Shown: positions 44,986 to 55,827, numbered from the stretch's first letter. The stretch is 64,000 bases of DNA from Undibacterium pigrum (GCF_003201815.1 NZ_QJKB01000008.1:62001-126000); one strand, 5' to 3'. Notes: a model not told the origin generated them from the sequence alone. Program-made: numbers and translations.

Positions 44986-45894
44986 ATGCAAAAAGCTTTT
45001 CAACGCATAGCGATTTTTGGCGTAGGTCTGATAGGTGGTTCATTTGCCCTGGCTTTGAAAAAAGCAGGGGCAGTTGAGCAGATAGTCGGGGTAGGGCGCA
45101 GTCAGGCTTCGCTGGAAAAAGCGCAGCAACTTGGCATCATTGATGAAATAGCCCTGAATGCCGAACAGGCATTGTGCAACTGTGATTTGGTTCTGATAGC
45201 CGCGCCAGTGGCACAAACCGGCGCGATATTGAAGGCGATTTATCCTCATTTGCAGCCGGGCACCATAGTCACCGATGCAGGCAGTACCAAAGCCGATGTG
45301 GTTGCCGCTGCACGCGAGAGCCTGGGCGAAAAGATCGCGCAATTTGTACCGGCACATCCTATCGCCGGGCGCGAATTGAACGGGCCTGAGGCAGCACTGG
45401 TGGATTTGTATGTCGGCAAAAAAGCCGTCATCACCCGCCTGCCAGAAAATAGCGATGCTGACGTGACCAGGGTGGCATGGGCCTGGCAGCAATGCGGTGC
45501 CATCATTCATCATCTGGAACCTGCTGCGCATGATGCTGTATTTGCCGCAGTCAGCCATTTGCCGCATTTGCTGGCCTATGCCCTGGTCGATGATATCGCC
45601 CGCAAGCCTCATGCGGATACCTTGTTCCAATATGCTGCCAGCGGCTTCCGCGACTTTACCCGTATTGCCGGTTCGTCACCCGAAATGTGGCGCGACATCA
45701 GCCTGGCGAACCGGGCTGCGATGTTGCAGGAACTGGATTCGTATACTGCCCGCCTGTCCATCCTGCGGCAGCATCTGGTGGATGCAGATAGTGAAGGCAT
45801 AGAAGGTATTTACGCCAATGCACAGCGTGCGCGCCATAACTGGATCAGCGCGATTGAGGCAGCCGAGAAACAGCAGCGTGAAGGTGGGGATTGA
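44986..45894 (+). CDS. tyrA: Prephenate/arogenate dehydrogenase
   Basis: A 302-residue NAD(P)-dependent dehydrogenase of tyrosine synthesis. The dinucleotide fold starts with IAIFGVGLIGGSFALALKKA and the catalytic region has VPAHPIAGRELNGPEAA with the conserved His, then HDAVFAAVSHLPHLLAYAL. ATG 44986 is chosen over upstream starts that overlap pheA. It lacks an ACT or mutase domain. Adjacent to pheA and aroA. Confidence 0.95.
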   Translation: MQKAFQRIAIFGVGLIGGSFALALKKAGAVEQIVGVGRSQASLEKAQQLGIIDEIALNAEQALCNCDLVLIAAPVAQTGAILKAIYPHLQPGTIVTDAGSTKADVVAAARESLGEKIAQFVPAHPIAGRELNGPEAALVDLYVGKKAVITRLPENSDADVTRVAWAWQQCGAIIHHLEPAAHDAVFAAVSHLPHLLAYALVDDIARKPHADTLFQYAASGFRDFTRIAGSSPEMWRDISLANRAAMLQELDSYTARLSILRQHLVDADSEGIEGIYANAQRARHNWISAIEAAEKQQREGGD

Positions 45895-45945
45895 CAGGGC
45901 TTGTTGCTCTTCTCTACATCGACAAACTCAAGATTGAATAAGACC

Positions 45946-47283
45946 ATGACACAAGCAAGCAAACATTATCCGCATTACCTTGATCTGCAACCTGTGACGC
46001 AGGTGCAGGGCACGGTCAAATTGCCTGGCTCCAAAAGCATTTCCAACCGTACTCTTTTGCTGGCGGCTCTGGCGGAAGGCAAGACCCAGATCATGGATTT
46101 GCTGGCATCTGATGACACCCTGGTCATGCTGAACGCCCTGACGCAGTTGGGCGTGCACTGGGAGCAAGATGGCGATAGCCAGAATTACACGGTAGAGGGT
46201 GTCAAGGGTCATTTCCCCAAACACCAGGCTGATCTGTTCATGGGCAATGCCGGTACTGCGATACGCCCGCTGGTCGGTGCCTTGGCAGTATTGGGTGGTG
46301 ACTATACCATCCACGGCGTGCACCGCATGCATGAACGTCCTATCGGCGACCTAGTTGATGCACTGAATGAAGCCGGTGCGCAGATAGAATATACCGGCAA
46401 CCCCGGCTACCCGCCTTTACATATACGCCGTGGCCATATTCATGCCCAGCGTTTGCAAGTGAAGGGTAATGTCTCCAGCCAGTTTCTGACCGCCTTGCTG
46501 ATGGCGGCACCTTTGATGGCGCGTGAGCATGATGTGACGATAGAGGTAGTAGGTGAGCTGATCTCCAAGCCTTATATAGAAATCACCCTGAACCTCATGC
46601 AAAAATTTGGCGTGACGGTAGAGCGTGATGGCTGGCAGGCATTCACAGTCACCAAGGGACAGCATTATGTGTCGCCAGGTGTCATTCACGTCGAAGGCGA
46701 TGCTTCTTCTGCATCCTATTTCCTGGCAGCGGGTGCCATTGCTGGCGGCCCTATCCGTGTAGAAGGTGTAGGCAAGTCCAGTATACAGGGCGATGTGCGC
46801 TTTGCCGAGGCGCTGGAAAAAATGGGCGCAACCATTACCCGTGGCGATAACTGGATAGAAGCCACGTCGAATGGCGTCTTGCAGGCCATAGATATGGACT
46901 TCAACCATATCCCCGATGCTGCCATGACAATCGCGGTAGCTGCGTTGTATGCGAATGGCACTACGACGCTGCGCAATATTGCCAGCTGGCGCGTCAAGGA
47001 AACTGACCGTTTGTCTGCCATGGCAACAGAATTGCGCAAGCTGGGTGCGATAGTGGAAGAGGGCGCAGACTATATGACGGTGACGCCGCCTGAGCATATC
47101 CTGCCAGCGACCATCGATACCTACGACGATCACCGCATGGCCATGTGCTTCTCTTTGGCCAGTCTCGATGGTCGTGCCCGCAGAGGTGCTACTATGCGCA
47201 TCAATGATCCAAAATGCGTGGCCAAGACTTTCCCTGATTATTTTGAAGTCTTTGCCAAGATTAATCACCAAGATTTGTTTTAA
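45946..47283 (+). CDS. aroA: EPSP synthase (3-phosphoshikimate 1-carboxyvinyltransferase)
   Basis: A 445-residue class I enzyme of the shikimate pathway. Motifs: [33 protein letters not shown] (phosphoenolpyruvate and glyphosate-binding loop with unchanged Gly), [18 protein letters not shown] and [16 protein letters not shown] 45946 matches family starts; the upstream ATG at 45901 is weaker. cmk follows after 18 bases. Confidence 0.97.
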   Translation: MTQASKHYPHYLDLQPVTQVQGTVKLPGSKSISNRTLLLAALAEGKTQIMDLLASDDTLVMLNALTQLGVHWEQDGDSQNYTVEGVKGHFPKHQADLFMGNAGTAIRPLVGALAVLGGDYTIHGVHRMHERPIGDLVDALNEAGAQIEYTGNPGYPPLHIRRGHIHAQRLQVKGNVSSQFLTALLMAAPLMAREHDVTIEVVGELISKPYIEITLNLMQKFGVTVERDGWQAFTVTKGQHYVSPGVIHVEGDASSASYFLAAGAIAGGPIRVEGVGKSSIQGDVRFAEALEKMGATITRGDNWIEATSNGVLQAIDMDFNHIPDAAMTIAVAALYANGTTTLRNIASWRVKETDRLSAMATELRKLGAIVEEGADYMTVTPPEHILPATIDTYDDHRMAMCFSLASLDGRARRGATMRINDPKCVAKTFPDYFEVFAKINHQDLF

Positions 47284-47301
47284 AGGTTTCTATAGTTATC
47301 T

Positions 47302-47979
47302 ATGACTGTACCTAGTCCTGTTATCACGATAGACGGCCCTACCGCATCCGGTAAGGGTACGGTGGCACACAGGGTGGCCAAACATCTGGGTTTTCACTAC
47401 CTGGATTCTGGTGCCCTGTACCGCCTGACTGCCCTGATGGCTACCCTCCATGGCATCGCGCTTGAAGATGAAACTGCCATTGCCAGCATGGCAAGAACTC
47501 TGCCTTGCCGTTTTGTTCACGGCCATGTGTTTCTTGAAGATGCCGATGTCACCGACGCTGTAAGGGCAGAAGAAGTCGGCGTGGCCGCTTCACGTATTGC
47601 TGTTTTACCAGCAGTACGCCAGGCCCTGGTGGATTTGCAGGTGGCTTTTCGCTATACGCCTGGCCTCGTGGCTGACGGGCGTGACATGGGAACGGTCATC
47701 TTTCCCGATGCCAGCTTAAAAGTTTTCTTAACAGCAAGTGCTGAGGCGCGCGCAAGCCGTCGATATAAGCAATTGATTGAAAAGGGAATTTCTGCTAATA
47801 TGGAAAACTTGGTAAAAGATTTGATGGAACGTGATGCGAGAGATAGTGCCCGCAGCACAGCGCCACTCAAGCCCGCGCCAGACGCGATCATCCTGGATAC
47901 ATCTGAATTAACTGCTGAAGAAGCAGTCAATAAAGTCCTGGTCTGGTATGCGCAAACACAGGCAAACAACACTATATAG
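47302..47979 (+). CDS. cmk: Cytidylate kinase
   Basis: A 225-residue kinase phosphorylating CMP and d[23 protein letters not shown] contains the P-loop and [10 protein letters not shown] the nucleotide-binding region; [13 protein letters not shown] and [13 protein letters not shown] are also diagnostic. Its place between aroA and rpsA is shared by many proteobacteria. Confidence 0.97.
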   Translation: MTVPSPVITIDGPTASGKGTVAHRVAKHLGFHYLDSGALYRLTALMATLHGIALEDETAIASMARTLPCRFVHGHVFLEDADVTDAVRAEEVGVAASRIAVLPAVRQALVDLQVAFRYTPGLVADGRDMGTVIFPDASLKVFLTASAEARASRRYKQLIEKGISANMENLVKDLMERDARDSARSTAPLKPAPDAIILDTSELTAEEAVNKVLVWYAQTQANNTI

Positions 47980-48021
47980 GTAGTAAATATCTGGTGAAGT
48001 TTGCAGGTGTCGTTTCAAGTG

Positions 48022-48048
48022 CCTTTATTGACGCAAGGTTAATAAAGG
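48022..48048 (+). promoter_or_regulatory. Hairpin in the rpsA leader
   Basis: The stem CCTTTATT / AATAAAGG with an 11-base loop lies about 63 bases before rpsA. It could be part of the leader through which S1 represses its own translation, or a weak attenuator after cmk. Confidence 0.4.
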
Positions 48049-48110
48049 GATGTTCAACCTAACCCGGTAAATAGTGTCTTTTGCACCGTTCCGGCTAACT
48101 TGTAAATACT

Positions 48111-49829
48111 ATGTCTACTGTTTTCATGTCCCAAGATTTCGCAACCGGTGCAGATAGCTTCGCAGCTTTGTTCGAAGAATCCCTGTCACGTCAGGATATG
48201 CGTTCCGGTGAAGTGATTTCTGCTGAAGTCGTCCGTATCGACCACAACTTCGTGATCGTTAACGCTGGCTTGAAGTCTGAAGCCTTTATCCCTGTTGAAG
48301 AATTCAAAAACGACCAGGGCGACCTGGAAGTTAATATCGGCGATTTCGTTTCCGTAGCGATTGATTCGCTGGAAAATGGTTTCGGCGACACAATTTTGTC
48401 CCGTGACAAAGCTAAACGTCTGGCCTCCTGGCTCGCGCTGGAAAAAGCGCTGGAGTCTGGCGAGATCGTTACTGGTACAGTAAATGGCAAAGTCAAAGGT
48501 GGTCTGACTGTTCTGACGAACGGCATCCGCGCTTTCTTGCCAGGTTCTTTGGTTGATACACGCCCAGTTAAGGATACAACTCCTTACGAAGGCAAAACCA
48601 TGGAATTCAAAGTGATCAAGCTCGACCGCAAGCGTAACAACGTTGTGCTGTCCCGTCGCGCTGTTGTTGAAGCGTCCATGGGCGAAGAGCGTCAAAAACT
48701 GATGGAAACCCTGAAAGAAGGCACAGTGGTTACTGGTGTTGTTAAAAACATCACTGACTACGGCGCGTTCGTTGATCTGGGTGGCATCGATGGCTTGTTG
48801 CACATCACCGACCTGGCATGGCGTCGTGTACGTCACCCTTCCGAGGTGTTGACAGTTGGTCAGGAAATCACTGCAAAAGTATTGAAATTCGACCAAGAGA
48901 AAAACCGTGTTTCCCTGGGCGTAAAACAATTGGGCGACGACCCATGGACAGGTTTGTCCCGTCGTTACCCAGCGAACACACGTCTGTTCGGTAAAGTAAC
49001 GAACCTGACCGACTACGGCGCGTTCGTTGAAGTCGAGCAAGGTATCGAAGGTCTGGTTCACGTTTCCGAAATGGACTGGACTAACAAAAACGTTGCTCCA
49101 AATAAAGTTGTTCAATTGGGCGACGAAGTTGAAGTCATGGTTCTGGAAATCGACGAAGAACGTCGTCGTATCAGCCTGGGCATGAAACAGTGCAAAGCCA
49201 ATCCTTGGGATGATTTCGCGATCAACCACAAGAAAGGTGACAAAGTTCGCGGCGCGATCAAGTCCATCACTGATTTCGGCGTATTTATCGGTTTGTCTGG
49301 CAACATCGACGGTCTGGTACATTTGTCTGATCTGTCCTGGAATGAAACAGGCGAAGAAGCAGTACGTCGCTTCAAGAAAGGTGACGAACTGGAAGCCATC
49401 GTTCTGGCAATCGACGTTGAGCGTGAGCGCGTTTCCCTGGGCGTTAAGCAACTGGAAGGCGACCCATTCAATAACTACTGCGCAATGAACGACAAAGGTG
49501 CAGTTGTTACTGGTACAGTTAAATCCGTTGAAGCCAAAGGCGCAGTAATCCAGTTGGCAGACGACGTTGAAGGCTACCTGCGTGCATCCGAAATCTCCCG
49601 CGACCGCGTGGAAGATGCTGGTACACACCTGAAAGTCGGCGACACAGTTGAAGCCCTGGTATTGAACATCGACCGCAAAGCTCGTGGTATCCAATTGTCT
49701 ATCAAAGCTAAAGATAGCGTTGAAACACAAGAAGCTATGCAAAAAATGTCCACTACTGATTCCAACGCAGCATCCGGCACAACCAGCCTGGGCGCTTTGT
49801 TGAAAGCCAAGCTCGACAATAAAAACTAA
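48111..49829 (+). CDS. rpsA: 30S ribosomal protein S1
   Basis: A 572-residue RNA-binding protein with six S1 domains; the repeated [22 protein letters not shown] blocks are clear. It melts structured mRNA for ribosome loading. No Shine-Dalgarno stands before ATG 48111, as usual for rpsA; ATG 48126 ([12 protein letters not shown]) is an alternative. Codon choice is strongly biased to highly expressed genes. ihfB follows after 23 bases. Confidence 0.98.
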   Translation: MSTVFMSQDFATGADSFAALFEESLSRQDMRSGEVISAEVVRIDHNFVIVNAGLKSEAFIPVEEFKNDQGDLEVNIGDFVSVAIDSLENGFGDTILSRDKAKRLASWLALEKALESGEIVTGTVNGKVKGGLTVLTNGIRAFLPGSLVDTRPVKDTTPYEGKTMEFKVIKLDRKRNNVVLSRRAVVEASMGEERQKLMETLKEGTVVTGVVKNITDYGAFVDLGGIDGLLHITDLAWRRVRHPSEVLTVGQEITAKVLKFDQEKNRVSLGVKQLGDDPWTGLSRRYPANTRLFGKVTNLTDYGAFVEVEQGIEGLVHVSEMDWTNKNVAPNKVVQLGDEVEVMVLEIDEERRRISLGMKQCKANPWDDFAINHKKGDKVRGAIKSITDFGVFIGLSGNIDGLVHLSDLSWNETGEEAVRRFKKGDELEAIVLAIDVERERVSLGVKQLEGDPFNNYCAMNDKGAVVTGTVKSVEAKGAVIQLADDVEGYLRASEISRDRVEDAGTHLKVGDTVEALVLNIDRKARGIQLSIKAKDSVETQEAMQKMSTTDSNAASGTTSLGALLKAKLDNKN

Positions 49830-49852
49830 GCTTAAGTCATAAGGTTTTTACT

Positions 49853-50158
49853 ATGACTAAGTCGGAGCTGATAGCTCGTCTGGCAGAGCGATATCCGCAA
49901 CTGGTAGCTAAGGATGTGGATATCGCTGTTAAAACCATACTGGATGCAATGTCGGATGCCCTGGCAACAGGGCAACGCATAGAAATCCGCGGTTTTGGCA
50001 GCTTTGCACTGAACAGTCGTCCACCACGGATAGGTCGTAACCCTAAGTCCGGTGACAAGGTGATGGTCCCTGAAAAACGGGTGCCTCACTTCAAACCAGG
50101 CAAGGAGTTGCGCGAACGTGTAGATGCCATGGTGGGGCAACCGATACACGATGACTAA
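49853..50158 (+). CDS. ihfB: Integration host factor subunit beta
   Basis: A 101-residue DNA-bending protein of the HU/IHF family, working as heterodimer with Ihf[18 protein letters not shown] and the arm signature [20 protein letters not shown], with the Pro that intercalates into DNA, are typical of the beta subunit. Directly downstream of rpsA, the classic arrangement. Confidence 0.97.
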   Translation: MTKSELIARLAERYPQLVAKDVDIAVKTILDAMSDALATGQRIEIRGFGSFALNSRPPRIGRNPKSGDKVMVPEKRVPHFKPGKELRERVDAMVGQPIHDD

Positions 50159-50218
50159 GTCAGGCTGACTGGTCATTGCGCTCGGATTAGTAAGCTTATT
50201 AGATGACGCAAAGATAAA

Positions 50219-50254
50219 AACGGCATATCGGTTTTCCGATATGCCGTTTTTTTT
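50219..50254 (+). terminator. Strong intrinsic terminator after ihfB
   Basis: The stem AACGGCATATCGG / CCGATATGCCGTT with a TTTT loop is followed by a run of eight T, 61 bases after the ihfB stop. Confidence 0.92.
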
Positions 50255-50325
50255 CAGTACAATGCTCTTTTCGGGGAAAATTGCTTCATTGACGATTTTT
50301 CCGCTTATCCATCAAGGATGCATAC

Positions 50326-50640
50326 ATGAAATATATTTCAAGATTGTTCGCCATTGTGCTGTTTATCTTGTTCTTTGGCTTTGCCTTGAAAAACGATCAG
50401 ATAGTCACCTTGCAATATTTTTGGGGCTATCAACAGTCTGCGCCGCTGGTCATCATGTTGCTGGCTTTTTTTGCGGGTGGTGCTACGCTGGGCGCACTGG
50501 CCATGGTGCCTATGGTATTTCGCCACAGACGCGACTTGCACAAGCATAAAAAGACGCTGGCAGAAATTGAAAAAGAACGTGAAGCAGCGCAAAGGGCAAG
50601 CACACAAGCCCCTCAGCCTGATAGCATTCGCAATACCTGA
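50326..50640 (+). CDS. lapA: Lipopolysaccharide assembly protein A
   Basis: A 104-residue inner-membrane protein (YciS/LapA, DUF1049). Two membrane segments at about 5-22 (LFAIVLFILFFGFALKN) and 43-65 (LVIMLLAFFAGGATLGALA), then a charged coiled coil (KKTLAEIEKEREAAQRA). It acts with LapB to control LpxC stability. lapB starts 23 bases later. Confidence 0.92.
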   Translation: MKYISRLFAIVLFILFFGFALKNDQIVTLQYFWGYQQSAPLVIMLLAFFAGGATLGALAMVPMVFRHRRDLHKHKKTLAEIEKEREAAQRASTQAPQPDSIRNT

Positions 50641-50663
50641 AAACACAATAAGAAAAAACGCAC

Positions 50664-51839
50664 ATGGAATTTGAAATCTGGTGGTTACTCGGTATCCCCT
50701 TATTCTTTACCCTGGGTTGGGCTGCTGCGCGCATAGATATACGCCAGTTGATCTCGGAATCCCGCAGCCTGCCGCGGGGTTATTTCAAGGGCCTGAACTT
50801 CCTGCTCAATGACGAGCCGGACAAGGCGATTGATGCCTTCATCGATATCGTCAGGCTCGATCCTGAAGCGGTCGATTTGCATTTCGCCCTCGGCAATCTG
50901 TTCCGCCGCCGTGGCGAGACTGAACGCGCCATTCGTGTCCATCAAAACCTGCTGGCCAGGCCAGATCTGCCTACCGAGCAAAAAACCCAGGCCATGTATG
51001 AGCTGGGCCAGGATTACCTGAAGGCGGGTTTGCTTGACCGCGCCGAAGAAACCTATAACCTGCTCGTCAACAGCCCGTTTGAAGCCCAGGCCCGACGTGC
51101 CTTGCTGGAAATTTACCAGCGTGAAAAAGAATGGGCGCGCGCTATTGAAGCCGCCAATGCCTTGCAGGAATGTGGTGCTGGTGGCCGTCAAAAAGAAATC
51201 GCCCAGTTTTACTGTGAAATTGCCCAGGATGAGCTGGTGCATACCAATACGGCTGCTGCTTTGTCCAACCTGGAAAAGGCACTGGCAGCTGACCGTAATA
51301 ACGTACGCGCCATCATCCTCATGGGTGATATGTATATGGCCAATGGCGATACTGAGATAGCCTTGTCCACATGGCGCAGGGTAGAGCAGCAAAGCGTGCC
51401 TCATGTGGCGCTGGTAGCACAACGCCTCATGGACGCCTACCGCAAGCTCGACAAGCCGCAGGAAGGCTTGAATCTGCTAAAGAATTATCTGGCTGACGCA
51501 CCCTCCATCGATTTGCTGGAAGTTGCTTTCAAGGCTACCCTGGAGCTGGAGGGCATAGAGGCCGTCAATAGCCTGGTCAGCGAAGAATTGCGTCGCACGC
51601 CCACCCTGCTGGGTCTGGATAAATTGCTGGATGGCCGCATCATGGTCGTGCCACCTGAGGTCAGGCCGGAACTGGCTATCATCAAGAACCTGGTCCATGG
51701 CTATGCACAAAAACTGGCACGTTATCAGTGCTCGCATTGCGGCTTCAAGGCCAGGCAGTTTTACTGGCATTGCCCTGGTTGCAGCAAGTGGGAAACTTAC
51801 CCGCCGCGCCGTACAGAAGAACTCAATGTAATGAATTAG
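50664..51839 (+). CDS. lapB: Lipopolysaccharide assembly protein B
   Basis: A 391-residue TPR protein (YciM/LapB) that links LpxC to the FtsH protease. An N-terminal membrane helix (WWLLGIPLFFTLGWAAA) is followed by about eight TPR units and a C-terminal rubredoxin-like zinc site, CSHC near 356 and CPGC near 370. All elements of the family are present. ugd follows after a 155-base gap. Confidence 0.95.
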   Translation: MEFEIWWLLGIPLFFTLGWAAARIDIRQLISESRSLPRGYFKGLNFLLNDEPDKAIDAFIDIVRLDPEAVDLHFALGNLFRRRGETERAIRVHQNLLARPDLPTEQKTQAMYELGQDYLKAGLLDRAEETYNLLVNSPFEAQARRALLEIYQREKEWARAIEAANALQECGAGGRQKEIAQFYCEIAQDELVHTNTAAALSNLEKALAADRNNVRAIILMGDMYMANGDTEIALSTWRRVEQQSVPHVALVAQRLMDAYRKLDKPQEGLNLLKNYLADAPSIDLLEVAFKATLELEGIEAVNSLVSEELRRTPTLLGLDKLLDGRIMVVPPEVRPELAIIKNLVHGYAQKLARYQCSHCGFKARQFYWHCPGCSKWETYPPRRTEELNVMN

Positions 51840-51844
51840 TGATC

Positions 51845-51880
51845 CCTATTCCTTATTCCAATAAGGGTAGTGCATGCACT
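51845..51880 (+). terminator. Weak hairpins after lapB
   Basis: CCTTAT-tcca-ATAAGG (51851-51866) and the palindrome GTGCATGCAC (51871-51880) follow the lapB stop at once. There is no T-run, so this is tentative. Confidence 0.35.
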
Positions 51881-51994
51881 GAATATGCATTGAGCTTTAA
51901 AGAATCTTGAATAAGGCCTGTGATCTGAAACTCTATGTGGATGACTAGATATTTGGATGCACAGAATGACTTATTTTTATATGGTGATCAAAAA

Positions 51995-53368
51995 ATGAAA
52001 ATCACAATTATTGGTACAGGTTATGTCGGTCTGGTTACAGGTGCCTGCCTGGCTGAATTAGGTAATGATGTTTTTTGCCTCGACGTCGATCAGCGCAAGA
52101 TTGATATCCTCAATAATGGCGGCATCCCCATCCATGAACCAGGCCTGGAAGAAATCGTCGCGCGCAATCGCGCAGCGGGCCGCATACAGTTTTCTACCGA
52201 TGTCGAAGCCAGCGTCAAGCATGGCGACGTGCAGTTCATTGCTGTCGGCACACCGCCAGATGAAGATGGCTCCGCAGACTTGCAGTATGTCGTGGCGGCA
52301 GCAAAAAACATAGGCAAGTACATGACGAACTTCAAGGTCGTCGTTGATAAGTCTACCGTGCCGGTTGGTACGGCTGACCGTGTCAGCGCGGCCATCGCTG
52401 CTGAATTGGCGGCACGTTCGGTGACAGCAGAATTCTCTGTGGTTTCCAATCCAGAATTCTTGAAAGAAGGCGCAGCGGTAGAAGACTTTATGCGCCCTGA
52501 CCGCATCGTCATCGGTTGCGACCAGACACCGCAAGGAGAAAAAGCGCGTAGCCAGATGAAGAAGCTGTATGCGCCTTTCAACCGCAACCACGAGCGTACT
52601 TACTGGATGGATGTACGCTCGGCAGAGTTCACCAAATATGCGGCGAATGCCATGCTGGCGACCCGCATCTCTTTCATGAATGAACTGGCGAATCTGGCTG
52701 ATCATGTCGGTGCGGATATTGAAGCTGTGCGTCACGGCATAGGCTCTGACCCACGCATAGGCCACAGCTTTTTGTATGCCGGTTGTGGCTATGGTGGCTC
52801 GTGCTTCCCCAAAGATGTACAGGCGCTGGAGCGTACTGCGCAAGACTATGGTTTGAATCTCCTGATCCTGCAGGCTGTGGAAGCGGTCAATGCGCGGCAA
52901 AAACAGGTACTCGGCAAGAAGATACAGCAGCGCTTTGGTGAAAACCTCAGTGGCCGTCATTTTGCCATCTGGGGCCTGGCATTCAAACCAAATACCGATG
53001 ATATGCGTGCAGCGTCATCCCGCGTTTTGCTGGGCGAATTATTGCGCGCAGGTGCGACGGTGGCGGTGTATGACCCGGTTTCCATGCAGGAAGCCAAGCG
53101 CGTATTTGAACTGGATTTCTATGATGCCCCAGAATTGCTGGCATCCATACGCTATGCCGCCAACCCCATGGATGCGCTGCTTGAAGCTGACGCGCTGGCG
53201 ATTGTCACTGAGTGGAAGGCCTTCCGCAGCCCTGACTTTGATGAGGTCAAGGCACGCCTGAAACAACCGGTGGTGTTTGATGGCCGCAACCTGTTTGAGC
53301 CCACGGTCATGACCGAACTGGGCATTGAATACCACGGCATAGGCCGTTCCGTATTGACGAACAAATAA
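51995..53368 (+). CDS. ugd: UDP-glucose 6-dehydrogenase
   Basis: A 457-residue enzyme oxidising UDP-glucose to UDP-glucuronate with two NAD. The N-terminal [20 protein letters not shown] binds NAD, the catalytic Cys is in [13 protein letters not shown], and a C-terminal UDP-binding domain follows. ATG 51995 is chosen because the family starts just before the NAD fold; ATG 51935 would add an unrelated 20-residue extension. The product supplies acidic sugars for cell-surface polysaccharides. rfaE follows after eight bases. Confidence 0.96.
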   Translation: MKITIIGTGYVGLVTGACLAELGNDVFCLDVDQRKIDILNNGGIPIHEPGLEEIVARNRAAGRIQFSTDVEASVKHGDVQFIAVGTPPDEDGSADLQYVVAAAKNIGKYMTNFKVVVDKSTVPVGTADRVSAAIAAELAARSVTAEFSVVSNPEFLKEGAAVEDFMRPDRIVIGCDQTPQGEKARSQMKKLYAPFNRNHERTYWMDVRSAEFTKYAANAMLATRISFMNELANLADHVGADIEAVRHGIGSDPRIGHSFLYAGCGYGGSCFPKDVQALERTAQDYGLNLLILQAVEAVNARQKQVLGKKIQQRFGENLSGRHFAIWGLAFKPNTDDMRAASSRVLLGELLRAGATVAVYDPVSMQEAKRVFELDFYDAPELLASIRYAANPMDALLEADALAIVTEWKAFRSPDFDEVKARLKQPVVFDGRNLFEPTVMTELGIEYHGIGRSVLTNK

Positions 53369-53376
53369 TACAAAAT

Positions 53377-54327
53377 ATGGATGCAAAGAAAGATACAAGG
53401 AAAGACATAGCGGCGAAGCGTATCCTGGTCGCTGGCGATGTCATGCTCGACAGATACTGGTTTGGTGAGGTCAACCGCATATCACCCGAAGCCCCTGTAC
53501 CCATCGTGCGCGTGGAAAAAAGTGAAGAGCGCCTTGGCGGTGCAGCCAATGTGGCGCGCAATGCCGTCGCCCTGGGCGTGCAGGCTGCGCTAATGGGTGT
53601 CATTGGTGACGATGATGCTGGCAACAGCATGGAACGTTTGCTGAAGACTTCAGGCATAGAAGCTTACCTGAGTCGTGATCAGCAAATTTCTACTATCATC
53701 AAGCTGCGTGTCATTGGCCGGCAGCAGCAATTGTTGCGTATTGATTTTGAAGAGCGCCCGACGGAACATGTCTTGCGCGACAAACTGAATCGCTTCAATT
53801 CCTTCCTGACTGGTTATGACGTGGTTGTCTTGTCCGACTATGCCAAGGGCAGCCTGGTGAATGTCAGTGCCATGATCGCTGCGGCCAAGGCAGCAGGCAA
53901 GATCGTGCTGGTCGACCCCAAGGGCAGTGACTTCAAACGCTATGCCGGTGCCAGCCTGCTGACACCGAATAAATCTGAATTGAAGCAAATCATAGGCGAC
54001 TGGCCGAACGAAGAAGAGCTGACAACAAGGGCCCAACAATTGCGCGCAGAGTTGAACATCGAAGGCTTGCTGCTGACCCGCTCAGAAGAAGGCATGACCC
54101 TGTTCACCGCTGATGGTGTAACCCATGTACCCGCCATGGCGCGTGAAGTATTTGATGTCTCTGGTGCCGGTGATACCGTCATCGCCACCATGGCCGTCAT
54201 GCTGGCGCAAGGCAAGTCCATGCAAGAGGCGGTAGTCATCGCCAACCGCGCTGGTGGCATAGTCGTAGGCAAGCTGGGTACGGCGACGGTGACGCGGGAA
54301 GAGTTGTTTCCTGAGGCTGCACAATGA
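53377..54327 (+). CDS. rfaE1: D-glycero-beta-D-manno-heptose-7-phosphate kinase
   Basis: A 316-residue PfkB-family kinase equal to the first domain of HldE; the nucleotidyltransferase domain is absent, as usual in Burkholderiales. RISPEAPVPIVRVEKSEERL and GGAANVARNAVALG are diagnostic, and DVSGAGDTVIATM contains the catalytic Asp. It makes heptose 1,7-bisphosphate for the LPS inner core. The next LPS gene expected here (hldD) is not in the window. Confidence 0.94.
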   Translation: MDAKKDTRKDIAAKRILVAGDVMLDRYWFGEVNRISPEAPVPIVRVEKSEERLGGAANVARNAVALGVQAALMGVIGDDDAGNSMERLLKTSGIEAYLSRDQQISTIIKLRVIGRQQQLLRIDFEERPTEHVLRDKLNRFNSFLTGYDVVVLSDYAKGSLVNVSAMIAAAKAAGKIVLVDPKGSDFKRYAGASLLTPNKSELKQIIGDWPNEEELTTRAQQLRAELNIEGLLLTRSEEGMTLFTADGVTHVPAMAREVFDVSGAGDTVIATMAVMLAQGKSMQEAVVIANRAGGIVVGKLGTATVTREELFPEAAQ

Positions 54328-54406
54328 GCCTGATTTGCTGACCCGCATGCCGGGTCAGTGATACGAACGAGGCGTACACTCAAACATGTAAGCTAAGGGT
54401 TTTACT

Positions 54407-55000
54407 ATGTCTTTCTTGAGTAGCAAACGTCTCATTCTTGCAGCAAGCCTTGCTTTGCTGATCGCACCATCTTGCCATGCAGCGTCCACGGAAGATAAGC
54501 CTGCCGGGACTATCCTGGAGGCAGCGTCTGCGCAGATTGAGAACGCTTTTTCTCCCGATGCCAAAGCAGAAGAATTGGTACTCAAGGTCATCAATACATC
54601 TACCTCCAGCATCAGATTGGCGGCTTACTCATTTAGTTCGCCAACTGTAGTCAAGGCACTGCTTGATGCAAAAAAGCGTGGCGTCAATATCATGGTGCTG
54701 GTTGATTATCGTCGCAACCAGAAAAAACCTAACTGGACGGCATTGAACCGCCTCGTTGCAGCAGGCATTGCTACGCGTACCATTTCTGTGTATGCGATTC
54801 ATCATGACAAGTACATCATTGCGGATGAACAAACTGTGCAGAACGGCAGCTTCAATTACACCCGCGATGCTGCAGAAGATAACAGTGAAAATGTCATCGT
54901 GTTCTGGCGTAACCCGGAGTTGGCGAAGTCATTTCTTCGCCATTGGGAAAGCCGCTGGTCGGCGGGCGTGGATTACAAAACCATGCCGGTAACAAAATAG
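54407..55000 (+). CDS. Secreted phospholipase-D-family nuclease
   Basis: A 197-residue protein with signal peptide (LILAASLALLIAPSCHAAS) and a single HKD motif: HHDKYIIADEQTVQNGSFNY gives His, Lys and Asp followed by GSFNYT. One-HKD proteins of this size are usually non-specific endonucleases of the Nuc type that work as dimers in the periplasm. It stands alone, with a small CTGACCC/GGGTCAG hairpin (54337-54357) between it and rfaE. Its role might be nucleotide scavenging or defence against foreign DNA. Confidence 0.9.
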   Translation: MSFLSSKRLILAASLALLIAPSCHAASTEDKPAGTILEAASAQIENAFSPDAKAEELVLKVINTSTSSIRLAAYSFSSPTVVKALLDAKKRGVNIMVLVDYRRNQKKPNWTALNRLVAAGIATRTISVYAIHHDKYIIADEQTVQNGSFNYTRDAAEDNSENVIVFWRNPELAKSFLRHWESRWSAGVDYKTMPVTK

Positions 55001-55023
55001 CCGACAAGATTTCCTGAAATGCT

Positions 55024-55827
55024 TCAGGCAATTGCCCCAAAGCGAAAGCTCGATGCCACCACGCCGCCAAAGATGTTTTCTTCATGATAAACACAACTGG
55101 CAACTTCATCCTCTGCCGCACCCACGGCCACCATCAGTGGAAGTAAATGCTCTTCTCTTGGGTGAGCAACACGTGCTGCCGGTGCTTCTTCCCAGTTGAT
55201 CAGACGGGCGACTCTTTCTGTCGTGCTGCTGGCGATCAGGCTGTCCTGCAGCCAGTCATCAAAGCTCGATGATGGTTCTTTCGCCAGCGGGCCAAAGCGA
55301 CGCAGGTTATGGTAGCTGAGGCCGCTGCCTATGATGAGCACGCCCTCCGCCCGTAAAGGCGCGAGGGCGCGCCCCAAAGCCAGATGCTCTGCAGGGGCCA
55401 ATCCTGCGCGCAATGATAACTGCACCACGGGCATGTCAGCATCAGGGTACATCACTGCCAGGGGCGCAAATGCACCATGGTCAAAGCCGCGTTGCGCATC
55501 AGCCAGCGCTGGCAAACCTGCACTTCTGATCAGTTCGATTACCCGTTCTGCCAGTTCATGTGAGCCTGGGGCGGAATAATGCACATGATAGGTATGTTCT
55601 GGAAAACCACCATAGTCATACAACATGCCAGGCGCGGGATTGCTCATGACACGGAAAGCATGGTCTTCCCAGTGGGCCGAGATCATCAGGATGGCCTTGG
55701 GCTTATGCGGCAGCTGTCTTGGTATGTCGACCAGTGATTCTTCCAGCACATGCATGGCTTTGCGCATGTCTTCCATATACGGCCAGGGGCCGCCACCATG
55801 GGAGATGAAATAGGTAGGCAGGTTCAT
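55024..55827 (-). CDS. ygiD: 4,5-DOPA dioxygenase extradiol family protein
   Basis: A 267-residue non-haem metal dioxygenase of the LigB/YgiD class III family. The early YFISHGGGPWPYM contains the first metal His; HWEDHAF (second His) and GFDHGAFAPL follow, as does a Ser-rich GSGLSYHNL motif. Members open catechol rings such as DOPA. It is divergent from a LysR-type gene 155 bases away, with two palindromic sites between. Confidence 0.9.
   Translation of the reverse strand: MNLPTYFISHGGGPWPYMEDMRKAMHVLEESLVDIPRQLPHKPKAILMISAHWEDHAFRVMSNPAPGMLYDYGGFPEHTYHVHYSAPGSHELAERVIELIRSAGLPALADAQRGFDHGAFAPLAVMYPDADMPVVQLSLRAGLAPAEHLALGRALAPLRAEGVLIIGSGLSYHNLRRFGPLAKEPSSSFDDWLQDSLIASSTTERVARLINWEEAPAARVAHPREEHLLPLMVAVGAAEDEVASCVYHEENIFGGVVASSFRFGAIA

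Noticed and set aside
46417..47271. 284-codon open frame antisense to aroA
   Set aside because: Mirror frame of a core gene with Arg/His/Ile-rich composition; no supporting signals.
48186..49742. 518-codon open frame antisense to rpsA
   Set aside because: Arises from the strongly biased codons of rpsA; its translation is Phe/Asn/Val-rich without a family motif or ribosome site.
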